Positions 35,586 through 45,546 of a stretch of 64,000 nt of DNA are shown here, one piece after another; positions within the stretch are counted from its first letter, which is position 1; each line of letters starts with the position of its first letter. Under the pieces are notes generated by a model. It was not told the DNA's origin. It made no database searches and was given only the letters and a program-made list of their open reading frames with translations. Source of the DNA: GCA-2718035 sp964435285 (lineage in GTDB: Bacteria; Bacteroidota; Bacteroidia; Flavobacteriales; TMED113); the NCBI GenBank assembly GCA_964435285.1, contig CAYSYA010000004.1:62001-126000 (forward strand), in the 5' to 3' direction. The translations under genes were made by a program, and so were the position numbers.

Positions 35586-36065
35586 TCAATACTTTAGTAA
35601 AGTTGATGCGTAGCATGAAACCCCTTCTCCTCTACCTATAAATCCTAATTTTTCACTTGTAGTAGCCTTAATATTAATGTTTGAAACTGGCAGATTTATA
35701 CATTTGGAAATCTGTGATTTCATTTCTGGTAAATAATTATTTAGCTTTGGAGTCTCTAAAACAATTGTTAAGTCTATATTTTCAATTGAAAAACCCTCTT
35801 TATAAATCATTTCAAAGACCTCTTTTAATAAAATTTTACTATCAATATTTTTAAATTTATTGTCATTATCTGGAAAAAAATGACCTATATCTCCTAAACC
35901 TGCCGCTCCTAATAAAGCATCACATAACGCATGAATAACAACATCTCCATCTGAGTGAGCTACAGTCCCTCTTGAAAAAGGGATTAATACTCCACCTAAT
36001 ATTAACGTATTATTCTCTTCTAATCTATGAATATCATATCCGTTACCTACTCTAAATTTCTTCAC
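35586..36065 (-). CDS. ispF: 2-C-methyl-D-erythritol 2,4-cyclodiphosphate synthase
   Basis: Fifth step of the MEP isoprenoid pathway. The 159-residue protein has the metal-binding DIH near the N-terminus, the signature AHSDGDVVIHALCDALLGAA followed by DIGHFFPD, and the C-terminal KATTSEKLGFIGRGEGV. Its ATG overlaps the end of porV by 4 bases. Confidence 0.97.
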   Translation of the reverse strand: MKKFRVGNGYDIHRLEENNTLILGGVLIPFSRGTVAHSDGDVVIHALCDALLGAAGLGDIGHFFPDNDNKFKNIDSKILLKEVFEMIYKEGFSIENIDLTIVLETPKLNNYLPEMKSQISKCINLPVSNINIKATTSEKLGFIGRGEGVSCYASTLLKY

Positions 36066-37363
36066 TTTAAATTTGGTGTATTTGATTGATTATTTCTTAT
36101 TTCAGATTTTTGACGATTTGATTTAAATAAATTTTCACTATTAAATGAATCTAAGTTAAAAACTAAAGAAAATCTCATTGTATTTTCAAGTGGACTCCTC
36201 ACACTAGAGTTTGCAGGAATTAAATATGCAAAATCAATTTCAAATACATTTAATTTCAAGGAGGAACCCAAAGTAAAATATTTCCTATTTCCTTTGTTTT
36301 CATGTTCATGAAAATACCCAAATCTAAATGCAAACTGATTATCATACCAATATTCAGCCCCAAAAGAATACATTAACTCATTTATTTCTTCTTCTAAACC
36401 ACCTGGTGCATCAGAAAAAGATTGAAAAATTCCTTGAACAATTCCTACATTTGGATTCTGCCCAGCTAATATATGGTGCTCTGGGCTACCTAATTGAACA
36501 GGGTTACCATTTATATCTACTGGTTGACCATCAGAATCTATAGCATAAACAGGCGGTGTAGGAACCAATAATTTATTTATATCAAAAGCAAACATTATCT
36601 CATTATAATCATCGATTTCCATACTTACTCTACTACCCAATCTTAAATTCATAGGTAAAAAATCTTCATCTCCTGATTCAGTATATGAGATCTTACTTCC
36701 AATATTAGAAATATTTAAACCCAAGGCCCACTGAGAATCATATCCACTAATTTCAAATGTTTTACTTTGATAATAAGTGCCAAGATCAACCGCAAATGAT
36801 TTTCCTGCTTCTGTTTGTAATCCCTCTACAAAAATACCGCCAGTTAAATTAGAGTAAATATACTTCATCACTAAACCCGCAGAAAAATTATCCGATAGCT
36901 TCATTGAATATGCTAAGTCAAAAACATACTCATTAGGATCGTATTCTCCAACATATTCACCTTGATCGTTAGTGAACTGAATATTACCTAGGGAAAAGTA
37001 TCTCATTCCAGCTGCAACAGCGCTTATTTCGTTTAATTTATAATAACCTGTTATATGTGATAATGAAATGTCAGGAACTAATTTACTTAGCCAAGGAGTA
37101 TATGAAATGGAAAAAGACCCACCTGATGGTAAAAAAGCTAATTTTGCGGAATTCCAATGAATAGAATGAACATCCGGTGATGTAGCAGCACCAACATCAC
37201 CCATTGCGCCAGATCTAGAGTCAGGGGAAATAGTCAAAAAAGGAACAGCAGTTGTGATAGTATTTAGATTTTCATTATAATTTTCTAATTCATCACCCAA
37301 AGATGTTTGAGAAAAAACACTTTGATAAGCAAATACAAATACAAAGAGAAAAAAAGTTTTCAT
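36062..37363 (-). CDS. porV: Type IX secretion outer-membrane shuttle protein PorV
   Basis: Outer-membrane barrel of the FadL-like PorV family that collects T9SS cargo from the translocon and delivers it to PorU. A signal peptide (ending YQSVFSQ) precedes the PorV pattern FLTISPDSRSGAMGDVGAAT and HSIHWNSAKLAF; the tail has many amphipathic strands such as FAFRFGYFHEHENKGNRKYF. The 433-residue length is slightly above family average because of an Asn-rich C-terminal tail. It lies 39 bases downstream of porU. Confidence 0.93.
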   Translation of the reverse strand: MKTFFLFVFVFAYQSVFSQTSLGDELENYNENLNTITTAVPFLTISPDSRSGAMGDVGAATSPDVHSIHWNSAKLAFLPSGGSFSISYTPWLSKLVPDISLSHITGYYKLNEISAVAAGMRYFSLGNIQFTNDQGEYVGEYDPNEYVFDLAYSMKLSDNFSAGLVMKYIYSNLTGGIFVEGLQTEAGKSFAVDLGTYYQSKTFEISGYDSQWALGLNISNIGSKISYTESGDEDFLPMNLRLGSRVSMEIDDYNEIMFAFDINKLLVPTPPVYAIDSDGQPVDINGNPVQLGSPEHHILAGQNPNVGIVQGIFQSFSDAPGGLEEEINELMYSFGAEYWYDNQFAFRFGYFHEHENKGNRKYFTLGSSLKLNVFEIDFAYLIPANSSVRSPLENTMRFSLVFNLDSFNSENLFKSNRQKSEIRNNQSNTPNLK

Positions 37364-37402
37364 TTATTTATTTTTTCAAATTATTATAAAACAACGCGGA
37401 AA

Positions 37403-40400
37403 TTAGTTTAATATTACTAGTTTTTCAAATTTTTCAACTTTTTCTCCACTTTCACTAGACTTAACTAATATTTTATAAACATAAACTCCTCTACCTAATT
37501 TATCACCATAATCATCTAAACCGTCCCATGAAATAGTTTCGTCTCTAAAACCACTATTAATTATATTAGCCTTCAGTGTTTTAACTAACTTTCCACTTAC
37601 AGTAAATATCTGAATCATGACATCTAAATACTCGTTAGGTCTGTTATGTTCAAATGAAAATTTTGTGAAATTTGAAAAAGGGTTAGGATAATTTAAAAGG
37701 TAATTTAAAGTCATTTCCTCAGATTCAGAAACGACAAATGATAAATCTTTTTCATTAGAATTGTTGTAAACATCCCAAACTTTTAAATTTAAAACATGTA
37801 CTCCATCAGACAAATTAGCTAAGGAATACCTAACAGTTCCTGACTGAAATGTATTTAAATCAGCCTCATAATAATTATTAAGAATATACGGTTGATTGGT
37901 CAAATTATCAATTATTGCAACAATATCGTGTCCTATTCCGGTTCCAACAGTATTGATTCCAGAGTTATCAAAAACTTTTGCAATTAATTCGGGAGAAGAG
38001 TTAGTTAGACCACCTGAAACAAAATTTGTATCATTCATAAATAATTCAATAGATGGCCCGATATCATCATATGAAGCATTTGAGTTAATTCCTCCTATTA
38101 TTAAATCTTCATAGGATCCTGATGCATCAATACTCATTGATTCATCATGTGCATAATAACTTAATTTTGAAAACCCATATTGGAACGGATTGTCCTTTGG
38201 CACTATAAACTCATACTCAAAATTAGATTTTTCGACATCAACTTTTCCCTTGTATATTATATTTTTTTGTAAATCAAACTCAAATGGAGTTTCTAAAAAT
38301 CCGTTGTTATTAAGCGTTTGAAAATTATTTGATTTTCCAAAAACAGTAACAAATAGTTTACCGTCAGTTAGCTCACCCTCAATTTGCCCTGTAATTTTAA
38401 CTTTACTAAGTGCATTAATTGTATCTGCTGGTATAAAATTGTTTTCTTTAGATGTTTCATCAATAACATAAATATTGTTTGTCAAAATATTATATTTAGG
38501 ATAAGGAATTTTCAGGGCGGGATCTCCAATTAAAGCAAACTTTCTTTTATTCACTGTATTACCTAAAGAAGGGTCGTTCTTTGCCTTTTTCATAATTTCA
38601 CCCATTGTATTATTAGTAGATGAATCCAAAATATAATTATATAATGAATTGGTAATATAATAAGCACTACTTTCATTGACTGTTCTTGAAGTACTAAATA
38701 AAGAAATCGCACCTCCTCTTGAATTTAACAGTAATAATTCACCAGCAGAAACTCTTTCAGGGTCATCAAACCTTGAAAATTCACATGTTGCAGTCACAAA
38801 TACTGGTAATTTGTCAAAATTTTCAAAATTATTTATTTCTGAAAGTCCTAAAATTCTTTCAGAAGCCCACCCAACTTCTCCTCCATGACCAACATAATTA
38901 ATTATTAGAACCCCTGAGTTAATTAGTTCAACAATTTTTTTATTAACATCAGGGTATCTTTCTCCACCAGCAGTTGACTCTTGTTGAAAAGCATCAGAAT
39001 AAATTTTATCTACATTTACCCAAGCATAATTTGTATCAACTTTCACAGCAAGAGCATCGGAGTGAATCAATAAGTTTTCTTCCCACCCTTGATCTACGTC
39101 GTCAGAAACAAAACAAACTTTATTTTTCCAATCTCCATAACTATTTGTTGCATAATTTATTATTTTATCTACCACGTCACTTGCTTCTTGATTAGTAGTA
39201 ACAGTTAGCCTTCCTATTCCAATATCAATTAAATCGTCTACTAATGTGCTACTAGAACCCTCTAAAACATCAAGCATTCCGAAAAAATCATCTGAACAAT
39301 ATGATAACTTTATATTATCAGATCTGTATGATTGAAAAGTTGGTACAAAATTAGTATTTGGTGATTTTATGTTTTTGAAATCAAAAGAAGCGTCTCCAAA
39401 CAGTAATAAATTCTTCACTGAATTTTTATTATATAACATTCTTACAAAATCTCTTATAGCTACTGGATCTTGAGAACCAGAACTAAACTCATTATAAATT
39501 TGTTCTGTAGTAACTACTATGACGTTAGTACCGTTCATTTTAAAATGAAAATTCCCTAATCTTTCAGCTTGATTTAAAAATTCAGGGTGAGAAACTATTA
39601 CTAAATCTGCTTGACTAAAATTATGCAAATTTTGATTCATTACTTGAGCAAAAAATTGAGGAGTTTCAAGATTCTCAATGTTTTTTAAACAAATAAATTG
39701 TGATAAAGTATCAATATTTACAGCAAATTGTAAATCTAAAGGATCATTAACTGAACTATTTAAATTATGTTGTTTAACATTTAAAGGATCTGTTACATTA
39801 AAAACATATTCAGTATCGTCTGGAATATTAAAAATTGTTATTCCTCCATCAAATTTTTTATCGCGAAAAATAAGTTGATTTTGAAAATTTGCCCATTTTA
39901 AACTTCTCTTGTAATTTATTTCTAAATAATCAAGCCAAGCTAGTGCAGAAGGATTTCCATTATTTCTATAATTGACAATTACCTCTCCATTCCAATCTTC
40001 AATTGAAAATTGTGTATTTAAATCAATAATCACTGAACCTTCCGAATCTTCAAAATAATAATCATCAGATGTTTCAGGGGGAACATCTAAAGTAAAGAAT
40101 GTTGTTTGATTATTAAATTTAAAATCGAATTCTGTATTAATTGAAGACCTTGCTGCAACTCGGGCTCTAAAAGATATGCTATCTAAAATCTCTCCCTCAG
40201 CTAGATCAAAAGAATACAAGCTATTACTACCAAAATATTCTCCAAACCACTGCTGGCCTGTACTTACTAAATTATAATTTTCGCTTTCATGAAAATTATA
40301 ATCTACAAAAGAACTTACGTAATTTTGTTTTTCGATTGGAAAACTCAAAATTTCTGTGTTACTAATTGATTGAATTTGAATATTTTTCGTTGGATTGTTA

Positions 40401-41194
40401 TTTATAGTTAAAAAATAATGGGTGTAATTTGAATAAATATTTTGAGAATGCATGTAGTGATTTGATTCTGTATCATAAGACCAAATATTTGGATTTTGTC
40501 CGAAAAATAAAATTTGTTCATCTTCTTCAAAAACGTTGTCATCATCTCCCACAAATTTTATAGCTAATTGTTCTAAGTCATCTATTCTAAATACATAATT
40601 TTCTTCTGGAAGCATTCCTGCAGGTCTTCCATAAATTTTTATATTTTTTGGATTAACTGATTGAATATCTATACCAATTGATTCTAAAAAGAGTTTGTCA
40701 ATTTTATAAAATCCATCTTCTTGAACTCCTAGCTTATACCATGTTCCAGAGGATAAAACAGAGTTACTTTTATATTCCGTTCTGCTTTTATTCTTTAAGT
40801 TTTGTTTAGGAATTATATTTATTTGAAATGATTTTAAAAAAAATGTGTTTCCATTTCTCATAATATATGGAAATATTTCAACTGAAGCATAATTTTTTTT
40901 TTCTAACTGGCTTAAATTATATTCAAACTTTAATTCATTAGGAATGTCACATTCTAAATTATGCTCATCTATTAAAACTAGTTCCTTTTCTGAAATTTTG
41001 ACTTCAAAAAAATCATGAATTATTTCAATCCTTTCAAAATATGACATACAAGGATTATCCTCTTTATATATTGAATTAGTAAAATTTTTATCCAATTTAT
41101 TTTTTTCACTTGCTAAAAATTTTATTTCTCTGTTAAAAACCTGAGAATGCAAGCTGCTTGAAGTCAGTATTATGAATAATAAAAGTAAGCGCAT
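37403..41194 (-). CDS. porU: Type IX secretion C-terminal signal peptidase PorU
   Basis: 1263-residue surface sortase of the gingipain (C25) family, which removes T9SS sorting domains and attaches cargo. Catalytic His770 (NYVGHGGEVGW) and Cys804 (TATCEFSRF) are in the C25 order and spacing. The N-terminal region includes the propeptide-like SGTWYKLGVQEDGFYKIDK; the C-terminus keeps its own sorting-type domain (NYPNPFSNFTKFSFEHN, GRGVYVYKILVKS). It heads the long minus-strand run and is divergent from a PorP/SprF-type gene across 143 bases. Confidence 0.95.
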   Translation of the reverse strand: MRLLLLFIILTSSSLHSQVFNREIKFLASEKNKLDKNFTNSIYKEDNPCMSYFERIEIIHDFFEVKISEKELVLIDEHNLECDIPNELKFEYNLSQLEKKNYASVEIFPYIMRNGNTFFLKSFQINIIPKQNLKNKSRTEYKSNSVLSSGTWYKLGVQEDGFYKIDKLFLESIGIDIQSVNPKNIKIYGRPAGMLPEENYVFRIDDLEQLAIKFVGDDDNVFEEDEQILFFGQNPNIWSYDTESNHYMHSQNIYSNYTHYFLTINNNPTKNIQIQSISNTEILSFPIEKQNYVSSFVDYNFHESENYNLVSTGQQWFGEYFGSNSLYSFDLAEGEILDSISFRARVAARSSINTEFDFKFNNQTTFFTLDVPPETSDDYYFEDSEGSVIIDLNTQFSIEDWNGEVIVNYRNNGNPSALAWLDYLEINYKRSLKWANFQNQLIFRDKKFDGGITIFNIPDDTEYVFNVTDPLNVKQHNLNSSVNDPLDLQFAVNIDTLSQFICLKNIENLETPQFFAQVMNQNLHNFSQADLVIVSHPEFLNQAERLGNFHFKMNGTNVIVVTTEQIYNEFSSGSQDPVAIRDFVRMLYNKNSVKNLLLFGDASFDFKNIKSPNTNFVPTFQSYRSDNIKLSYCSDDFFGMLDVLEGSSSTLVDDLIDIGIGRLTVTTNQEASDVVDKIINYATNSYGDWKNKVCFVSDDVDQGWEENLLIHSDALAVKVDTNYAWVNVDKIYSDAFQQESTAGGERYPDVNKKIVELINSGVLIINYVGHGGEVGWASERILGLSEINNFENFDKLPVFVTATCEFSRFDDPERVSAGELLLLNSRGGAISLFSTSRTVNESSAYYITNSLYNYILDSSTNNTMGEIMKKAKNDPSLGNTVNKRKFALIGDPALKIPYPKYNILTNNIYVIDETSKENNFIPADTINALSKVKITGQIEGELTDGKLFVTVFGKSNNFQTLNNNGFLETPFEFDLQKNIIYKGKVDVEKSNFEYEFIVPKDNPFQYGFSKLSYYAHDESMSIDASGSYEDLIIGGINSNASYDDIGPSIELFMNDTNFVSGGLTNSSPELIAKVFDNSGINTVGTGIGHDIVAIIDNLTNQPYILNNYYEADLNTFQSGTVRYSLANLSDGVHVLNLKVWDVYNNSNEKDLSFVVSESEEMTLNYLLNYPNPFSNFTKFSFEHNRPNEYLDVMIQIFTVSGKLVKTLKANIINSGFRDETISWDGLDDYGDKLGRGVYVYKILVKSSESGEKVEKFEKLVILN

Positions 41195-41299
41195 TTATAT
41201 AAATTATTATTACTTTAAACGTTATTAACCTAGTTGTATTTTACAATTTACACAAGAAAGACACGAAAATAAAAAAAAATAACATTTTCGTTCTTGTAT

Positions 41300-41307
41300 T
41301 AATTTTG
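41300..41307 (+). promoter_or_regulatory. -7 promoter element upstream of the porP/sprF-like gene
   Basis: TAATTTTG matches TAnnTTTG exactly, 31 bases before the ATG, in the 143-base divergent spacer between porU and the PorP/SprF-like gene. No clear TTG -33 element at 17-23 bases. Confidence 0.45.
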
Positions 41308-41337
41308 TATAATTGTTAATTACTTCAAATATCCCAA

Positions 41338-42324
41338 ATGAAAAAAAGTATTTTTATAATATTAAGTTTCTTGTTTTTTTCTCCTTCTTTTGGTCAGGAT
41401 CCACATTTCACACAATATTATGCAAATCCGCTTTTTTTAAATCCAGCATTGGCAGGTGGTGAATATTGCCCTAGGGTTATTACTAATTACAGAAATCAAT
41501 GGCCAATGATGGCAGGAAATTTTGAAACCTACAGCGCATCATTTGATTTAACTTTAGAACCTATTCATGGAGGTCTTGGTCTATTAATTTTACATGATGA
41601 TGCTGGAAACGGAACTATAAAAAGTACATTCGCAAGCTTAATTTATTCATATCATACTAAGATTTCAAGAAAAATTGACTTATTAACTGGTTTTCAAGTT
41701 AGTAGCCATCAAAGAAGTTTAGATCCTAATTTATGGTTCGGTGATCAGATTGATGAAATCTATGGTTTTGTTTACCCAACGCAAGATGACATTGTTAATG
41801 GTGGAATTATTTCTAAAAGTTACTTAGATTTTTCAATAGGAACATTAATTTCTTCTAATTCATTTTTTTTAGGACTTGTTGCTCATCACTTAACAGAGCC
41901 AGAGGAAGCTTTTCTTGCGGCAGGAAAGCTATCCATGAAAAAAACTATACATGGAGGAGCCGTAATCAAAATTAATGAAGCTGTTACACAAACATCTGGA
42001 CTACTATCTGGTGACACTTACATTATTCCAAATTTTTTATTTAAAACACAGGCTCAGACAGAGCAAATAAATATTGGCACAACTATTACTAATAATATTT
42101 TATCCGGAGGTGTAGCTTATAGAAGAAGCTTTACAAATTCTGATGCATTACTTTTAGTTTTAGGATTTCAAAAAGATGCATTAAAAATTGGCTATAGTTA
42201 TGACTTTACTATATCTAATTTAACCAGTAGTACTGGAGGTGCACATGAGATATCACTAAGGATACAATTACCATGTATCCCAAAAAAGATTATTCTTAAT
42301 CCAATAAAATGCCCTAAATTTTAA
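41338..42324 (+). CDS. PorP/SprF family type IX secretion outer-membrane protein
   Basis: 328 residues; signal peptide then the family opening DPHFTQYYANPLFLNPALAG, followed by NYRNQWPMMAGNFETYSASF and barrel strands. PorP/SprF proteins are outer-membrane barrels tied to T9SS; in Flavobacterium the SprF type helps secrete specific adhesins. Here it stands between porU and gldJ, pointing the same way as gldJ, with a good -7 promoter box. Whether it is the core PorP or a cargo-specific SprF paralogue cannot be told from this window. Confidence 0.9.
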   Translation: MKKSIFIILSFLFFSPSFGQDPHFTQYYANPLFLNPALAGGEYCPRVITNYRNQWPMMAGNFETYSASFDLTLEPIHGGLGLLILHDDAGNGTIKSTFASLIYSYHTKISRKIDLLTGFQVSSHQRSLDPNLWFGDQIDEIYGFVYPTQDDIVNGGIISKSYLDFSIGTLISSNSFFLGLVAHHLTEPEEAFLAAGKLSMKKTIHGGAVIKINEAVTQTSGLLSGDTYIIPNFLFKTQAQTEQINIGTTITNNILSGGVAYRRSFTNSDALLLVLGFQKDALKIGYSYDFTISNLTSSTGGAHEISLRIQLPCIPKKIILNPIKCPKF

Positions 42325-42381
42325 TAATTTTAGTAAATTGTGTGCAATATTGGATTTAACTTATTGTTATATAACATATAA

Positions 42382-44205
42382 ATGACGGAAAAAATGAAAA
42401 ATTATAACTTAATAATCAGTCTAATTATTATTTCTTTTATCTCATTTAGTTGCTCAAGTAGTCAACAAGGGCCTAAGTCGGGTAAAAAAGCTTCATCAAG
42501 TAAAACTGGATGGCATTATAATGATAGAGACTTTGGTGGATTTGAAGTAAATTTAAAATACAAGGGCTTTCAAGCTCCTGTTCCTGGAATGGCCTTTATT
42601 GAAGGAGGAACATTCATGATGGGACAAACTGAAGAAAATATTATGCAAGATGGTAGCGCAACCAGACCAAGAGCTGTAACTGTTACATCTTTCTGGATGG
42701 ATCAAACAGAAGTAACAAACGTTGACTACAGAGAATATACAGATTGGATGAAATTAGTCTTTGCAAATGGTGGAGATGGGGCGCCAGCAAGAGAAGAAGA
42801 AGAGTTTTTTGTATTATATGATAGAAGCTTGCCTGACACAACTGTTTGGAGAAGTAGATATGGTTATAACGAACCAATGGTAGAAAATTATTTTCGTCAT
42901 CCTGCCTATAACAACTACCCCGTAGTTGGTGTTAGTTGGGAGCAAGCAATGGCTTATTGTGAGTGGAGAACAGATAGAGTCAATGAAAAAAGATTATGCG
43001 ATGAACTAGGAATTGATATGGAAAAATACAAATTAGATGGTGGAGGAAAGGATGATCCAGACAGATATTTTAGTACAGAAAGATATTTAAAAGATCCGGA
43101 ATATGATTTAGAAAATTATAAAGACAAAAAAACATCTAAGAAAAAAGAGGCTGCTGGAAAAAATCCAAAAAGAAATTTAGCTTCTAGAGAGGGAAAAAAA
43201 GGAAAAAAAGGAAAACAAGGTTACAGAAAAATTAGAATCGAAGATGGTGTATTCGTGCCAAAATTTAGACTTCCAACTGAAGCGGAATGGGAATATGCGG
43301 CATTAGCTCTAATTGGAAACTCTCACGAAGATTACGTTAGAGAGAATAAAATATATCCTTGGAACCGACACTCAGTAAGAGATAATATAAAATCAACTCA
43401 AGGACAAATTTTAGCAAACTTTAAAATTAGTCAAGGTGATTATATGGGTTATGGAGGATATCACAACGATGTAGGTAGTTTAACTACACCTGTTAGATCT
43501 TTTATGCCTAACGATTTTGGATTATATGATATGGCGGGAAATGTGGCAGAATGGACTTTAGATGTATACAGAAGAGAGACTGGAAAACTTGACGATGTAA
43601 ACCCTCATAGAGGAAATGATTGGAAAGATCTCGTTTACAGGGACGTTGATGGTTCATCTCAACCAGAACCATTTAGGGTTAGTGACATTGATACTGAAGA
43701 ATTAGCAAATTCTTATGGATATGAATGGAATGAAGAAAATGGAACTGTACAATACGGCTTAAATGTAAGTCCAAATGATTTTGTAAAAGTACCTGTTGAC
43801 TACGAAGGAGTAGCATGGAAAATGGACCCAACTATTTCTAATGAAGAAAATACTAATTATGACGAATTATATAATTCGGCTAATTCTCCAAGAAGAAATT
43901 ATAATTCATCAAATAATGCAGGTGACAGAGATGGTCAAGGTGATGGAGGAGGATTATATCAAAATGGTTCTTTTGGCGAGTACTCTTATGGAAGAAGCAG
44001 TTTAGTGAATAACTATACTAGAGTTTATAAAGGAGGGGGCTGGAAAGATGATGCATATTGGTTATCTCCTGGAGCAAGAAGATACTTAAACCAAGATTTA
44101 GCAGCAGAATTTATTGGTTTTAGATGTGTTTTGGATCATATGGGATGGGAGTCAAGTAAAGACCAAAAAAGACCAAGAACAAAGGCAAAGGTTAAAAGGA
44201 AATAA
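42382..44205 (+). CDS. gldJ: Gliding motility / T9SS lipoprotein GldJ
   Basis: 607-residue lipoprotein (lipobox FSC, Cys24) with a formylglycine-generating-enzyme-like (FGE/SUMF) domain: AFIEGGTFMMGQTEEN, FWMDQTEVTNVDYREY, YPVVGVSWEQAMAYCEWRTD, FRLPTEAEWEYAAL, YDMAGNVAEWTLDVY and RVYKGGGWKDDAYWLSPGAR. A Lys-rich insert lies near residues 240-280 and the tail is basic (RPRTKAKVKRK). A second in-frame ATG four codons downstream (42394) may be the true start. GldJ supports gliding and T9SS function; porV, porU and gldJ are also neighbours in Flavobacterium johnsoniae, as I recall. A terminator follows. Confidence 0.92.
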   Translation: MTEKMKNYNLIISLIIISFISFSCSSSQQGPKSGKKASSSKTGWHYNDRDFGGFEVNLKYKGFQAPVPGMAFIEGGTFMMGQTEENIMQDGSATRPRAVTVTSFWMDQTEVTNVDYREYTDWMKLVFANGGDGAPAREEEEFFVLYDRSLPDTTVWRSRYGYNEPMVENYFRHPAYNNYPVVGVSWEQAMAYCEWRTDRVNEKRLCDELGIDMEKYKLDGGGKDDPDRYFSTERYLKDPEYDLENYKDKKTSKKKEAAGKNPKRNLASREGKKGKKGKQGYRKIRIEDGVFVPKFRLPTEAEWEYAALALIGNSHEDYVRENKIYPWNRHSVRDNIKSTQGQILANFKISQGDYMGYGGYHNDVGSLTTPVRSFMPNDFGLYDMAGNVAEWTLDVYRRETGKLDDVNPHRGNDWKDLVYRDVDGSSQPEPFRVSDIDTEELANSYGYEWNEENGTVQYGLNVSPNDFVKVPVDYEGVAWKMDPTISNEENTNYDELYNSANSPRRNYNSSNNAGDRDGQGDGGGLYQNGSFGEYSYGRSSLVNNYTRVYKGGGWKDDAYWLSPGARRYLNQDLAAEFIGFRCVLDHMGWESSKDQKRPRTKAKVKRK

Positions 44206-44214
44206 AACTTATTT

Positions 44215-44245
44215 AAAGGGTCTAAATAATTAGACCCTTTTTATT
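44215..44245 (+). terminator. Rho-independent terminator after gldJ
   Basis: Stem AAAGGGTCTAA / TTAGACCCTTT around ATAA, followed by a T-rich tail, 10 bases after the gldJ stop and just before murF. Confidence 0.9.
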
Positions 44246-44258
44246 TTTATCAACACAA

Positions 44259-45545
44259 ATGAATATTGATTCTCTATATTCTGAATTTCAAAAAAATAAT
44301 AAAATTTCAACAGATACAAGAAAATCTGTGGAAGGAAGTGTGTTTTTTTGTTTAAAAGGACCTAATTTCAATGGAAATAAATTTGGAGAAGAAGCCTTAA
44401 AAAAAGGAGCTAAAATTATTGTAACTGATGATAAAAAATATGCAAATAAAAAAAATTTTTATTGGGTCAATGATACATTAAAATGTTTACAAAAATTAGC
44501 AGCTAAACATAGAAAAGAATTGAAAATACCTGTCGTAGCTATTACAGGAACAAATGGCAAGACATCTACAAAAAATTTAATTTATGAAATATTAAATGAA
44601 AAATATAATGTAATAAAAACTACAGGTAACTTAAATAACCATATTGGATTACCTCTCTCTATTTTATCAATAGATGAAACTCATGAATTAGCAGTGTTAG
44701 AATTTGGAGCAAGTAAACTAGGTGATATTACAGAACTTTGTGAGGTTGGACAACCTAATTTTGGTCTCATAACTAATATTGGAGAAGCTCATTTAAATGA
44801 ATTTATTAATGTTGATAATATTATTAAAACTAAAACTGAACTTTGGACATATCTTGTTAATAATAATGGCACAATTTTTTTAAATAGTAATGATGAAATT
44901 TTAAATAAAACACATAAAGAGAATAAGTTATTCTCAATGTATAATAAATTTATTTTTTACAGTGAAAAAGAAGAAAAAATTAAACTTAAATCCTCCTCAC
45001 CTTTTTTAAAAATAAATTGGGATAACCAAACATTAAATACAAAAATTGTTGGAGAGTATAATTTAAATAATATTATTGCCTCTATTGCAGTTGGCAAGTT
45101 CTTTAATATAAAAAAGGAAACTGTAATCCAGGTTTTACAAAAAAACTCATTTGAAAATAATAGATCACAATACATTAAAACAAATTCAAATGAAATTATT
45201 CTTGACGCTTATAATGCTAACCCAACTAGCATGAAATATTCTATAGAAAGTTTTATTAAAATAAAAAGTAAAAGAGAAAAAATTTTGATTATTGGTGATA
45301 TGCTTGAGTTAGGTAAAAAAACAAAGCAATATCATAACGAAATAATTGATTTAATTAAAGAAAATAATTTAAATAATTGTTTTTTTGTAGGGTCGATTTT
45401 CAACCAAATAGATTGCAATTATAAAAAATTTGAAAATAAAGAAAAATTGGAATCTTTTCTTAAAAGAAGGAAATTAAAAGATAGTATAATACTAATTAAA
45501 GGGTCTAGAAAGATGAAACTTGAAACACTCAAAAAACTTTTATAA
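44259..45545 (+). CDS. murF: UDP-N-acetylmuramoyl-tripeptide--D-alanyl-D-alanine ligase
   Basis: Adds D-Ala-D-Ala to the UDP-MurNAc tripeptide in peptidoglycan synthesis. Mur ligase features: ISTDTRKSVEGSVFFCLKGP near the N-terminus, the ATP loop AITGTNGKTSTKNLI near residue 95, GNLNNHIGLPLSIL, EFGASKLGDI, TNIGEAHLNEF and the C-terminal DAYNANPTSMKYSIE plus GDMLELG. Length 428 is normal. It lies 54 bases after gldJ behind a terminator and ends 1 base from the convergent secA. Confidence 0.95.
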   Translation: MNIDSLYSEFQKNNKISTDTRKSVEGSVFFCLKGPNFNGNKFGEEALKKGAKIIVTDDKKYANKKNFYWVNDTLKCLQKLAAKHRKELKIPVVAITGTNGKTSTKNLIYEILNEKYNVIKTTGNLNNHIGLPLSILSIDETHELAVLEFGASKLGDITELCEVGQPNFGLITNIGEAHLNEFINVDNIIKTKTELWTYLVNNNGTIFLNSNDEILNKTHKENKLFSMYNKFIFYSEKEEKIKLKSSSPFLKINWDNQTLNTKIVGEYNLNNIIASIAVGKFFNIKKETVIQVLQKNSFENNRSQYIKTNSNEIILDAYNANPTSMKYSIESFIKIKSKREKILIIGDMLELGKKTKQYHNEIIDLIKENNLNNCFFVGSIFNQIDCNYKKFENKEKLESFLKRRKLKDSIILIKGSRKMKLETLKKLL

Positions 45546-45546
45546 T

